DNA of 64,000 nucleotides from NCBI GenBank assembly GCA_032622095.1, contig CP136069.1, positions 86,882,958-86,946,957 on the forward strand. The letters are read 5' to 3'. Source of the stretch: Siphonodentalium dalli. Its lineage: Eukaryota; Mollusca; Scaphopoda; Gadilida; Siphonodentaliidae. Both the position numbers and the translations under genes were made by a program. The notes beneath the pieces were generated by a model. It saw nothing but the letters and a program-made list of their open reading frames with translations. It searched no databases and was not told where the DNA came from. This document shows positions 46,536 through 57,937 of the stretch, in pieces. Numbering within the stretch: position 1 is the first letter of the stretch; the number at the start of each line of letters is the position of its first letter.

Positions 46536-47890
46536 ATTATCACACAGTCATTACATATATGCATAGACTTAATAATATAGTGACCCACTGTATACACCTG
46601 ACCCATGACCACGGATGACAATACAGCCACGCATCACAATACAGGCACACCGGGTATACTCCTAAACATGACCCATAACCATATATTCACTCCTTGTATA
46701 CCCATTCATCTCACCATTGGCCATAAGGTAATCCAACGTATACCTATTCTCCAAACACATAATCAAATAGACAATCAATATATACATAAACAACACAACA
46801 ATGACCATACGGTCACTCCGGTATACATATGCACCTTACCACTGGCCATATAGCCACTCGCTTCATACACATACCCTCACCCATGTCACCAGGTATACTC
46901 TTTCACCTGACCTATGGTCATATAGTCACCCCGTTCAAAACATTCATACATGATCATGGTCAATCCTTGTATACATATTCATCTCAACATTGGCCATGTC
47001 ACTCCATGTATCCCTAACTGTCACACCGTAACCGAATAGCCACTCAAGATATACTAATACACCCCAGCCATGTCAGTATAGTCACGTACTCCATGTATGC
47101 ATGTGTACCTCATCCATGGCCATACGGCCACTCGCTATATACATATATCCCTAGCCCATGACAATAAAGCATCACGTGTGTATCGTATACTGGTATAACC
47201 TAAACATGACCATACCGCCACAAGTCACCAAACAGGAACACCAGGTACATGTATACTCATACGCCTGACACATGACCATTTAGTCACCCCATGTATAGAT
47301 GTTCATTACATTTATAATCATACATTCACTACTTGTATACCTACATGTACTCATATCACCGTTAACCATACAGTCACTGCCTGTATACATATTCGACACA
47401 CATACTCATATAACCACTCGATATACATATGCAGCCCACCCAAGACGATATATTCACTCCAGTTATACATGTAATACTCACTAATGGCCATTCAGCCCTT
47501 CCAGATATACCAAAAAAACCCACACACACGGCCACTCAAACAATCCATACTTGCATATACACCTCACACATGACAATTAAGCAATTTACTGTATAATCAT
47601 AATCCATGATAAGCTAAGCTGTATACACCCACCAATGATAATACAATTCATGAGATATATAAATATACATCCCACCCGTTACCACAAGGACACTCCCTAT
47701 ATACCCACACGCTCGATAATGTCCACCCAGATTACTCCAAGTTCAATCATGACCGTACAGTCATTCCATGTATAAATATACACATTACCCGTAACCATAA
47801 AATCACTTCCTATTTATCCACACACCCCATCCATGATCATACAGACAACACATGTACATCCCACTCATGACCTTACAGTCACTCCATATA
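46536..47890 (+). repeat. Degenerate minisatellite, about 1.35 kb
   Basis: Irregular repeats of CATGACCATACAGTCACTCC, GTATACATATTCACCTC and CACCCATGACCATA, with a period of roughly 60-75 bases and heavy drift. The strand is C/A rich. No coding signal. Confidence 0.7.
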
Positions 47891-47892
47891 TG

Positions 47893-48150
47893 CGGATTAA
47901 CTGTCATGTGGACTGTTTTTTATGGAGATGTAACCGTGAGGTAAGTGGTTATAATTTGTGTAAAACCCGAAGGGTTTTACATACAAGTTATGACCACTTA
48001 CCTCCCGGTTACATCTCAATCCCGCGCGAGTCCAAATGCGCCCAAAACATTACGCGTTTTTCTTTCCGAAATCGATGACGCGTCGATGTAATAATGGGGT
48101 TGCAGTTATGAGCTGTTGCGCGTTCACCGAGAAATAATTGCAACTAGTCG
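47893..48150 (+). repeat. Dispersed hairpin repeat F, copy 3 (deleted)
   Basis: It has the same left hairpin arm as copies 1 and 2. After CGGTTACATCTC the sequence jumps to the tail at CCCGCGCGAGTCCAAATGCG, so about 160 bases are missing. It stops at AATTGCAACTAG before the CACGTG/CCAAT part. It lies inside the foldback element. Confidence 0.75.
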
Positions 48151-48848
48151 ATCACGTCTAAAATGATCTAAAATGACGATGATCGACAATCTGTTTGTCA
48201 AACCGTGAATTTATCATTATTGTGACAAAAAATCGCATTTATACTATTATTATTATCATTTTTTGGAAGGTCGGCGTACGATTATCGGCATTTTTTGGAA
48301 TACCGAATACCTCATAAAAGAGGGGCCGGAATACGGCGTACCCCATAACAGGGCATGGAATACGGCGTACGAAAAGGGGGTGGGGGCCTCATATATAGCA
48401 ACATTTTACGGTCCGTTTTGACGCCATACAGTACCTACGCCCAATTTGTGGCCGGGTATAATGGGCTACCCGGGTACTCTTATTGTGGTGATTTGCCCTT
48501 ATAATAGGGTGTATATGTACGAATTCACTCCAAAATTAGCCATAAATAGGATTGACCCCCCTCCCCATAGTGTGGCTATGACGAATTTATCACAAGAGTT
48601 GGTCACAAGTGGAGCAGATCTCCCACAATCGGCAATCTAACAATTTCGGGGTTAGTTTTGACTCTACTTGCGCCCAATTCGTGGCCTGGTATAATGAGCT
48701 ACTTGCTGCCGATCCGGCAAATATTTCGAATCGGTGGCTGAAGAAATACTAGCTACCAAAAACAAATTTGAATTAGAATTAGAAACAGGGAACAGGGAAC
48801 TATAATATTTTAATTGGAGGCTGAATAAGGAACATGGAGCAAGGAACT
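48151..48848. other. Foldback interior, third part
   Basis: GGAATACGGCGTAC phrases recur (48290-48375). A TGGCC(T/G)GGTATAATG(G/A)GCTAC phrase occurs twice (48450, 48683). No gene is seen. Confidence 0.4.
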
Positions 48849-48856
48849 AAATGCAT

Positions 48857-49869
48857 CAGGGGTGGCGCCAAGGGGGGGGGGGGGTCAGGGGGGGCTACAG
48901 CCCCCCCCCCCCCGTCGGGGATGGTCAGCCCCCCCGTCGGGGATATCTGCCAAATTCGTCGGGGAGATAAAATTATGCAAAGACGATAAACATTGGAAAA
49001 TCCGCGACTCGAAACACGTGCACTGGTGATTAACAAATCGACGTGGGCGTGCAGAGTTAATGAATCACATTACCAGAGTTCTATTTTTAGTCCGACAGAC
49101 TCGACACGAGTCACTCGTGAGACTACCGTGAGTCATATCGTATACTTATTAAATTCGTGCATGGAACTATAGGGTTAGGGTGTCATAGATGCCGTCACCA
49201 TCCTCGTGTGTGTCGTGTTACATGTATTACAAATTCCACACAGACTCACACTGCCGAATCTTCCCTTTCCCGTTCCCTATGCGTCGCCGAAAAAACAGCC
49301 CTGTAATGGGTGTCAAACAAGAAGACCAAATATTATTTGACAATGACGTCATAAAATTCAGAAATGGGATAATCCTCACCCAACTTTGTTCTCTCCTTCA
49401 AATAGCTTTCTGCATCAATTTTTCACATCGTATGTTACCTGAACGTATTTACATCTATTATACGCTCCTAAATGATGTTCACGGACTCATGGTTCATCCG
49501 TCTTTGTAAGTTGATCCAACTACCTGTGGCGAAAGATTTACGGTGAGTTAACTTAAGATCAATTCCATATTGTCATTACTATTGTATATGCTGATTTTTT
49601 TTTCCAAATACTCAAGTAAAAGTGACAATTATGATCCCCTAGAACAGTGTGTATGTTGACACCAGAACACTCCAGAATTGATCTCAGGCTATGTATTTTC
49701 AAATTTTTCGTGGGGGAGGTCCCCCAAACCCCCCGTGCGAGAGGGGAGACCCCTCTCGCGCTCTCCCCGGGGCTGCCTTCGGCAGCCGCCGATGACCATC
49801 GGTCACCGGTCTAGCCCCCCTGTCGGGGACCATAGCCCCTCCGTCGGGGAAATCCTGGCGCCACCCCTG
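48857..49869. mobile_element. Non-autonomous hAT element, 1.0 kb
   Basis: TIRs CAGGGGTGGCGCCA (48857-48870) and exact complement TGGCGCCACCCCTG (49856-49869) are flanked by the perfect 8-bp duplication AAATGCAT (48849-48856 and 49870-49877). Subterminal CCCCCGTCGGGGA motifs repeat at both ends. A G13 tract lies at 48872-48884. No transposase frame. The TIR start CAGGGGTG and the 8-bp target are typical of hAT. It is nested in the foldback element. Confidence 0.9.
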
Positions 49870-49877
49870 AAATGCAT

Positions 49878-50284
49878 GGACTTAATCCCACACACAAGAA
49901 CAAAGCCACGCCCCACGTCCCTGGTCACGACAAAATACTCCCTAATCTCAGTCAGACACGGAGTCATCAAGTACATTTCTATTCACAAGAATTACGTCGA
50001 AATTGATACAGTGTCTTTGAACGTTGCAATGACGTCAAATACAAGAATCTATGTTTGCTACATCAAAGGACACCGGCCGTCCTTTGATCAGAACCTGATA
50101 CCGGCTGCATCAGAATGCATGACCCCAGTGGATGTGGGTGTGGTGTTACTATGGGGTATTTGGTGTGAGCGTTGGGGTGCGTTCTAGGTGGTACTTGTGG
50201 CGGGCCAGAAGAGACATTTTTGCGGATAAGGAATCAGCAATAAAATGGCTCAAACCCGAGGTATTATCCGGGGTGAAAGGTGAT
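49878..50284. other. Foldback interior, last part
   Basis: Sequence between the hAT element and the right array. An open frame from 49678 runs through but crosses the hAT boundary, so it is not a real gene. Confidence 0.4.
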
Positions 50285-52280
50285 GTGTTTCTATGTTTCT
50301 ATTTTCACCCCCTCGGGGTGGCACCCCCCGGGGGTGATGGGTGGGGGGGGGGGGTCGGGGTGTTTCTAGGTGGTATTTGGGGCGGGCCACCCACCCATGC
50401 CGTCAAATCGGTCAAAATCCTTAACGTTCTCGAAAATGGTCCACACCCCATTTTCCACCCCCTCGGGGTGGCACCCCCCGGGGGTGATGGGTGGGGGGTC
50501 GGGGTGTTTCTAGGTGGTATTTTGGGCGGGCCACCCACCCATGCCGTCAAATCGATCGGTCGAAGTCTTTACCGTTCTCGAAAATGGTCCATACCCCATT
50601 TTCACCCCCTCGGGGTGGCACCCCCCGGGGGTGATGGGTGGGGGGGACGGGGTGTTTCTAGGTGGTATTTGGGGCGGGCCACCCACCCATGCCGTCAAAT
50701 CGGTCGAAATCCTTACCGTTCTCGAAAATGGTCCATACCCCATTTTCACCCCTCGGGGTGGCACCCCCCGGGGGTGATGGGTGGGGGGTCGGGGTGTTTC
50801 TAGGTGGTATTTGGGGCGGGCCACCCACCCATGCCGTCAAATCGGTCGAAATCCTTACCGTTCTCGAAAATGGTCCATACCCCATTTTCACCCCCTCGGG
50901 GTGACACCCCCCGGGGGTGATGGGTGGGCGGTCGGGGTGTTTCTAGGTGGTATTTGGGGCGGGCCACCCACCCATGCCGTCAAATCGGTCGAAATCCTTA
51001 CCGTTCTCGAAATGGTCCACACCCCATTTTCACCCCCTCGGGGTGGCACCCCCCGGGGGTGATGGGTGGGGGGTCGGGGGTGTTTCTAAGTGGTATTTGG
51101 GGCGGGCCACCCACCCATGCCGTCAAATCGGTCGAAATCCTTACCGTTCTCGAAAATGGTCCATACCCCATTTTCACCCCCTTGGGGTGGCACCCCCGGG
51201 GTGATGGGTGGGGGTCGGGGTGTTTCTAGGTGGTATTTGGGGCGGGCCACCCACCCATGCCGTCAAATCGGTCGAAATCCTTACCGTTCTCGAAAATGGT
51301 CCACACCCCATTTTCACCCCCTCGGGGTGGCACCCCCCGGGGGTGATGGGTGGGGGTCGGGGTGTTTCTAGGTGGTATTTGGGCGGTCCACCCACCCATG
51401 CCGTCAAATCGGTCGAAATCCTTACCGTTCTCGAAAATGGTCCACACCCCCATTTTCACCCCCTCGGGGTGGCACCCCCGGGGTGATGGGTGGGGGGTCG
51501 GGGTGTTTCTAGGTGGTATTTGGGGCGGGCCACCCACCCATGCCGTCAAATCGGTCGAAATCCTTACCGTTCTCGAAAATGGTCCATACGCCATTTTCAC
51601 CCCCTCGGGGTGGCACCCCCGGGGGTGATGGGTGGGGGTCGGGGTGTTTCTAGGTGGTATTTGGGGCGGGCCACCCACCCATGCCGTCAAATCGGTCAAA
51701 ATCCTTACCGTTCTCGAAAATGGTCCACACCCCATTTTCACCCCCTCGGGGTGGCACCCCCCGGGGGTGATGGGTGGGGGGTCGGGGTGTTTCTAGGTGG
51801 TATTTGGGGCGGGCCACCCACCCATGCCGTCAAATCGGTCGAAATCCTTACCGTTCTCGAAAATGGTCCATACCCCATTTTCACCCCCTCGGGGGTGGCA
51901 CCCCCGGGGGTGATGGGTGGGGGGTCGGGGTGTTTCTATGTGGTATTTGGGGCGGGCCACCCACCCATGCTGTCAAATCGGTCGAAATCCTTACCGTTCT
52001 CGAAAATGGTCCATACCCCATTTTCACCCCCTCGGGGTGGCACCCCCCGGGGGTGATGGGTGGGGGGTCGGGGTGTTTCTAGGTGGTATTTGGGGCGGGC
52101 CACCCACCCATGCCGTCAAATCGGTCGAAATCCTTACCGTTCTCGAAAATGGTCCACACCCCATTTTCACCCCCTCGGGGTGGCATCCCCCGGGGGTGAT
52201 GGGTGGGGGGGTCGGGGTGTTTCTAGGTGGTATTTGGGGCGGGCCACCCACCCATGCCGTCAAATCGGTCGAAAGCGACA
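50285..52280 (-). repeat. Right arm array of the foldback element
   Basis: About fourteen units of the same 142-bp repeat, inverted relative to the left arm. It reads CCCCATTTTCACCCCCTCGG, GGTGTTTCTAGGTGGTATTT, GGGCGGGCCACCCACCCATG and CCGTCAAATCGGTCGAAATC. The units differ mainly in G-run length and single substitutions. The array is about 600 bp longer than the left arm. Confidence 0.92.
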
Positions 52281-52334
52281 TTTTTGAAAATAAGGAATAA
52301 GGAATAGGGAATAAGTTCCAATTGTCATGTCTGT

Positions 52335-52342
52335 TACGTCAT
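52335..52342 (+). other. Target site duplication, right (TACGTCAT)
   Basis: Identical to 42493-42500, immediately after the right terminus. Confidence 0.85.
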
Positions 52343-54721
52343 GGTAGTATATACCAGTATGATGGTTGTCATGGGGCCGCGGAGCGCATGCATTACAAAC
52401 GCTGGAAATATCAGACTGGAAAATAGGTATAGTCCATGTTTCCTTCAACGTAAACCATCAAGTGCAATCGGTTAGGATAATGCTGTTTTACGCCGAAGCC
52501 CCGTGAATATATGGCTTTATAAAGCAGACAGTATACGCCCAGATCCAGTGGCGGGATTTTTTTGTCAGTTCGAATCTATTTTACCCTACAAATCAATACA
52601 TGATGCTACTATATACATAGGGAAGAATTAAATCTTAGAATATATATATATGATGTATTATAATCTGACTTTCGAGTTTAATTGCCGCGTAATTATGAGT
52701 ATAACTACGGTTTGTTTACATTTAATTCACACCGTCACTTCGCAAGGTCAAATGAGTTCGTATTTATGTAAATAAACAATGTGATTCAATATATTTTCCA
52801 CAGTATACATTACTATTTTCAGTTGAAAATTCTTGTGGAGTTCAGAACAAATATAATATTTTCTATGGAATAAACTTGTTTACTGTCACAATTGAGACAA
52901 TTAAAACATCCACACATGTTTCACCAGCAGGTTGGTTTAGGTCGAAGGAAACTTGGAATATAGAAATAGATTTCTCTCGTATAGATGAATATTTTCAAAT
53001 TTCCACTGAAGTCGCCACCAAGCTTGAACATGTTCAACCTAAATGTAGCTTATAGGAGTAGTAGGTCAAACAGTATATACAGGCCTATGTATATATACAA
53101 TTTGATTTTGAGTTAATACGACCCCACGACATGGGGCTATATAGCTACCGGACTGACTATTGCAGATCTCCTCCGGGGGGGGGGGGGGTAACCCTCCCCG
53201 CTATGGGGTTGTAGCCCCTGCACTGGTGCCACACGAAAGAAGAACATCTAGCCACTTATCTGGGGGCTGCACAATCATGCACATATTATATAGCTCGCGT
53301 CATAAACTGTGGCGGAGCTTAATTCGTCATGATATCCAAATCACATGCACGAAATCAGCCACGTCAAAGAGTATATATTGGCCTATGTTTATATATATAA
53401 TGTGAACTTGAAATGATAAGTCAGTAGTAAAATATACATGGAACCATTTTTGAACAGTTAACGGAGAATTTCAAAAACTCAGACAACACAGATCGCTTAC
53501 AATATTTGTTTTCGTTTTATTCGCGTATCCATTTTAGCTATAACATGTCCGAAATTTGCGGTTTTCTCAGGTTTATTGGGCAATATAGGATGATGTTATC
53601 AGAGATGAATGGGGCTAGACTTAAAAATGAACCGACGGTATAAACAGCGCTTCATTACCTCTTATATTTTTCTGAACGATAAGCCTGAATCAAAACACAT
53701 GGCCTCCAGAAAATGGAAATATAATGTTATTGTGGCAATAACGTTCGTAATTAGATAGAAAAGAATGATAGGTTGCACGATGAAGCGGGGTCGAATCTGC
53801 AGAAACAACAGTCGTCGTGCACTAGCTGAGATAAACGTTTTACATCGTTAATTGACCGCTATTTGCGCAATGTATTTATACAGGAATCAAGCATGTTTGC
53901 ATTTTATATAATTGTTAAGACAAAATTCGAAAGAGAACACTATCTTTTGACAACAACAGATTTGTACCGATGATGTTCCGAATAAGGAATCACAAACTAC
54001 CCCGTTGAACAGGGTTCATGTTGTAATGTTGACTAATCGGAACGGCAATGTACCCTCTGTAATTTAGACTGGGCGATGAATACCGCATGCAGTGCCCAAA
54101 ATTAACGAGTTGAAACTGAGGTATATTCCCCCTTATTATTTTCGAAGACCAAACTCACATAAGTTACTGCAATTATTTAATTCCCGAAATGAAAAATATC
54201 ACCAAGAACCTGTCGATTTTCGTCGGAAAGGTCTTAGTCTTGTTTAAAGGGGTACTGTACGACATTTTCCCGGTGATAACAACGATCTAATATCGATAAT
54301 ATATAGAAAACTAAGTAATTTGAGTCGAAGATGTATTCTGTAAACGTTCAGGTTAATAGGTTATCTTAAAATCAAAGTTAATTATTTGATATAAATTGAA
54401 TTTATGGCTGGAGCCATAAATTAAATTAGGAATTTTCGTGCACAAGACGTAATCCAAATAATTCACGGATAGTGGATTGGGCAACGCGTGGCACACATGA
54501 TCGTGAAAAATATTACGTTGATACGGGGCGTAAACCCAAGCCACTCACTACCTATATATAGCGACTATACAATGACTTAAATTGGTATATGGCACTGGTA
54601 TATGCATATAATATTTCTTTGACACATTTTCTTGAAAACTGTCCAAAAATTACTCGACGACGACAATTGGTATTTTCACATTCCGGCTAATCTGCCATCC
54701 ATAACCACATGTATAGAATAA
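52343..54721. other. Spacer, no gene recognised
   Basis: It is AT-rich. A G14 run lies at 53175-53188. Two similar phrases (CAGTATATACAGGCCTATG near 53070 and GAGTATATATTGGCCTATG near 53370) hint at a local duplication. Nothing else supported. Confidence 0.35.
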
Positions 54722-54724
54722 ATC

Positions 54725-54767
<43 letters not shown>

Positions 54768-54783
54768 ATCATCATCATCATCT
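54722..54783. repeat. (ATT)n and (ATC)n microsatellite
   Basis: About 15 uninterrupted ATT units followed by ATC units. Confidence 0.95.
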
Positions 54784-54880
54784 ATAAAAGCAACAGTGTA
54801 TACAAAGTACTATTTTTATATTGTATAAACCATATTATATTATAACGCATGTACTTGCATATACATGTATCTATATGTAT

Positions 54881-55205
54881 CTCTCGGGGCCTCGGTGGCT
54901 CAATCGGTTAGCTCCAAGCCGTCGTGGCTGTACGCCGTTTTGCCCTCTAGCGCTGGTGATAAGGGTTCAAATCCACATGTTTCCATCGTGGACTTTGTAA
55001 CTCTAAATCGTTATCTGGTGGAGTTGCCAGTTACTCACCGATGACCGGTGGTTTGTCGCACATGGTGGACGAGTTTATCAGCCATTGAAATCACTGTTAG
55101 ATTAGCCGTAAGTGTGCGGATTTCCTCCACCACTAACATTGGCAATATCGTGATATGGCCTTAGTTGACGAAGGCGACAATAAACCCCAATCAATCAATC
55201 AATCA
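54881..55205 (+). mobile_element. tRNA-derived SINE with 12-bp target duplication
   Basis: The head resembles a tRNA. An A-box-like TGGCTCAATCGG lies at 54896-54907 and a B box GGTTCAAATCC at 54964-54974. The body follows, and the tail AATAAACCCCAATCAATC ends in (AATC)n. The perfect duplication ATCTATATGTAT flanks it at 54869-54880 and 55206-55217. The A-to-B spacing and disrupted cloverleaf argue against a functional tRNA. It would have been mobilised by a LINE. Confidence 0.88.
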
Positions 55206-55432
55206 ATCTATATGTATTTCATTTTGATAAAATGTGTAGTATCATTATATGATGACCATAATTCAAAACTGAATTGTTCCCAGTAAGTATAATCAATCGT
55301 TCACATATATGTATACCCCAAACAGGTCGTATTTGTAGCATGGAATCCTCTTGAAATAAGCCACGCGAATGAGAGGTTCACAATTTGGACTCTTTGTAAT
55401 TACAGACGTTGCACACGCGATAGTTCTTTTAA

Positions 55433-55839
55433 CCCTTTCTTTACTAAATGCTCAATGGCGAGTAGTTCCCTTAACGTAAATGTTCCAATAATAAGTTCAA
55501 CAAACGGGTTGCTGAACTTATTATCTCAACATTACCACCAATGAACCCTTAATGTGTAGATATCTTCATTCAGGGGCAGCTATAATTATACGATCAACCA
55601 TGGTCCCACGTGAACAATACGCATCATATATACTTGTCCATCATTTTTGTTGTTATATATAATTTGTTATTGTACAAATTAAATATCAATAAAAAAAAAT
55701 CCTTCTGCATTTGTGTTATCTTTTCGTCTATATGTCGTCTGCTTTTACTACCCGAACATCCACCCATGCAAGTGAATAACAGACCATCCAGTGTATATGT
55801 TTATAGCTAAAGGGGAGAATCCATTCAGTATAGAAAGGG
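55433..55839 (+). mobile_element. TTAA-type MITE family B, copy 5
   Basis: TTAA (55429-55432) precedes CCCTTTCTTTACTAAATGCT. The right end CATTCAGTATAGAAAGGG is followed by CTAA. It is longer than other copies because of extra sequence at about 55560-55690. The hairpin around AACAAACGGGTTGCTGAACT is retained. Confidence 0.75.
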
Positions 55840-55843
55840 CTAA

Positions 55844-56461
55844 TTGAAAATCAACTATGCGATGATATTGACTCATATACTTTAGTGCACTTATACAAAG
55901 CCATATGGTTCGTCCGGTGATAGAATATTGTCATAACGTCTGGAATCCACACCTATTAGGACAGTCGCGAGCTTTAGAACACATACAGCGAAGAGTGACT
56001 AGACTGATTCCCTGGTTGCGGAAGTATCAATATAGTGATCGATTGATGATACTAAATTTATATTCGCTCAAATACAGAAGGATGCGAGGAGATTTGATAG
56101 AAGTTTACAAAATACTGAAAGGCTTCTATAACATCAACCCATATTCACTATTCAGAAAAGCAGATTATCAGCAAACACGGGGTCATTCCTGGAAACTTCA
56201 AAAGTTGCATAGTACACGAGACGTTCGAAAGTACTTCTTTTCAAGGAGAGTAATTTCCATCTGGAATAATCTACCAGAAGAAATAGTCTCCACAGAAAAC
56301 ATGATGACTTTCAAACAACTGTTAGATGTTCACTTTTCAGACATCAAGTTTGAAAGTGATCTGACTAAGTATTGTGGTTTTTAAGCATACATGCATGCTT
56401 ACAACGCTTGGAACTAAGAGTCGGTCAGACTCGTTCCGTGATTTATTTTGATTTGATTTGA
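55844..56461 (+). pseudogene. CR1/L2-like LINE 3' fragment
   Basis: After LVHLYKA a two-base insertion at about 55903 shifts the frame. Then 159 codons (55905-56384) read the C-terminal part of a LINE reverse transcriptase, with RPVIEYCHNVWNPHL, LEHIQRRVTRLIP, RRMRGDLIEVYKILKGF, KYFFSRRVISIWNNLPEE and a stop. This order is characteristic of the CR1/L2 group. The 3' tail ends in TTTTGATTTGATTTGAT repeats. It is 5' truncated, begins within a few bases of the preceding MITE, and is non-functional alone. Confidence 0.85.
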
Positions 56462-56754
56462 TAACAATCAGAATCAAAACATATTTTTCTTTACAACCAT
56501 AAACAAAACATGCATTTCATGGCATACAACAAAAAAATCTTGAAATAAAACTAGGTAATTCACGATAAAATGTATGCCGGTAAATTTAAGGTGGTTTATT
56601 TTATTGTGGCGAGTGAGCTTTTGGAAAATAAGTGTGCCAGATTAAATTGAGTGTTTTGGTTTTCAGTATTTGTTCGTCAATCTTCAACAGCACAAACCCA
56701 TGTCTGATATCGATAGGTGGATGATGTCGAGGAAAATAGACCCAACCATTGCAA
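56462..56754. other. Short spacer, nothing recognised
   Basis: AT-rich sequence between the LINE tail and the hAT-like element. Confidence 0.4.
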
Positions 56755-56762
56755 CAGCAGAT

Positions 56763-57929
56763 CAGGGATGTGGCTAGAGGGTCTCCGCTGGGGGGTGTCC
56801 AGCTTGGGAATTTCCAACTGCACCCCCCCCCCTTGGGTCGCAACCACACCAGCACAACTTTTTGCATAATTCCATTTGCACCCCCCCCCCCCCCCCCTTG
56901 AGTCGGAATCGTACCAACACAACTTTTTGCATATTTCCATCTTGTACCTCATGCTCAGGCCTAATTTCCTATATATTCATAAGCCATGCTTATATTTTCC
57001 CAGTATGAGAACATTAAGATATTTTAACCTGAAAATTGCCCCCAAAAAAACAACTAGTGATCTAATTCCAGATAAATGCACACAGCTACCGACAACAGAC
57101 CAGGAAACACCGGGCCGACCATGGTTGTTCGGCCCGGTGTGAGAAAATTTTGAAAACTATACAAGAAAATCGCAAATCCTAGCATCTAGACTGGCCTCAA
57201 CTGAAGCTTTCCTAGTGTTGGAAATTTCAAACCTCATACTCCTCCTCAGGTTTGAAAATTCTTCAACTGATGACCATTTATGTCTATAAGTTTGACCAAA
57301 TGTAGTAAAATATTGTTTTGTTAAACTAATTAGCAGTTTTGTATTGGCCATGTGGATGGGGCAATGACACACCGGGCCGACCATGGTTCGGCCCGGTGTG
57401 CGAAAATTTTGAAATCTGAACAAGAAAATCGCAAAATCCTAATATCTAGACTAGCCTCAAGCCTTCCTACTGTTGGAAATTTCAAACCCTACACCCCCAC
57501 TTAGGTTGGAAATTTTCCAACTGATGACAATTCCAATGACAATGTTGACCAATTGTATGACAATATTGTTTTCTTAAATTAACTAGAAGTTTTTGACTGG
57601 CCACGGGGGAGAGACCAGGACACAAGCTTTCCAAGTGTTGGAAATTTCCAACCTGTCACCCCCCTAAGTTGGAAAATTTCCAACTGATGACCATTTCTGT
57701 CAAAATTTTGGACCAAAAATAGGAACATATGCAAATATTGGTCGAAAAACAATAAATTCCCCAATAAATTGTTTTATAATCAAACTACAAGAACATTTTC
57801 AACCTATTGTTGGTGTGAAATTTCGTTGTGGCAGGTATGAAATTTCCAACTATTGAAAATATAGCTCTCTGCTGGGGGGGGGGGGGGGGGGTGATACACC
57901 CCCACACCCCCCCTCTAGCCACATCCCTG
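56763..57929. mobile_element. Non-autonomous hAT-like element with internal tandem units
   Basis: TIR CAGGGATGTGGCTAGAGGG at 56763 and its complement CCCTCTAGCCACATCCCTG ending at 57929. The flanks CAGCAGAT and CAGCAGAC match at 7 of 8 positions, an 8-bp duplication. The interior has about three decayed units sharing GTTGGAAATTTC, CAACTGATGACCA and CAAGAAAATCGCAAA, with C17 (56881-56897) and G18 (57874-57891) tracts. No transposase frame. Confidence 0.82.
57108..57401. repeat. Pair of CG-rich hairpins 262 bp apart
   Basis: CACCGGGCCGACCATGG with the facing CGGCCCGGTG occurs near 57108-57140 and again near 57370-57400. Each is a nearly perfect hairpin. They mark the period of the tandem units inside the hAT-like element. 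Confidence 0.8.
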
Positions 57930-57937
57930 CAGCAGAC

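Larger units (their letters stand above)
42501..52334. mobile_element. Giant foldback-type transposon (9.8 kb) with tandem-array TIRs
   Basis: The left end ACAGACATGACAATTGGAAC (from 42501) and the right end (to 52334) are exact inverted complements, continuing through TTATTCCCTATTCC and a TTTTCAAAAATGTCGC block. Both ends are flanked by the perfect 8-bp duplication TACGTCAT (42493-42500 and 52335-52342). Each TIR continues as a tandem array of a unit of about 142 bp, in opposite orientations, about 10 units left and 14 right. The interior (about 43936-50284) has no recognisable transposase and carries nested repeats. Foldback elements of Drosophila and TU elements of sea urchins share the plan of inverted tandem-repeat arms. 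The relationship is by structure only. Confidence 0.88.

Noticed and set aside
50132-52300. Proline/glycine-rich open frames up to 223 codons in the right array
   Set aside because: Same reason as the left array. One also runs from unrelated interior sequence into the repeat.
54886-54975. A functional tRNA gene
   Set aside because: A-box-like and B-box-like motifs are present but the cloverleaf is not sound. The sequence continues into a SINE body with an (AATC)n tail and a flanking 12-bp duplication.
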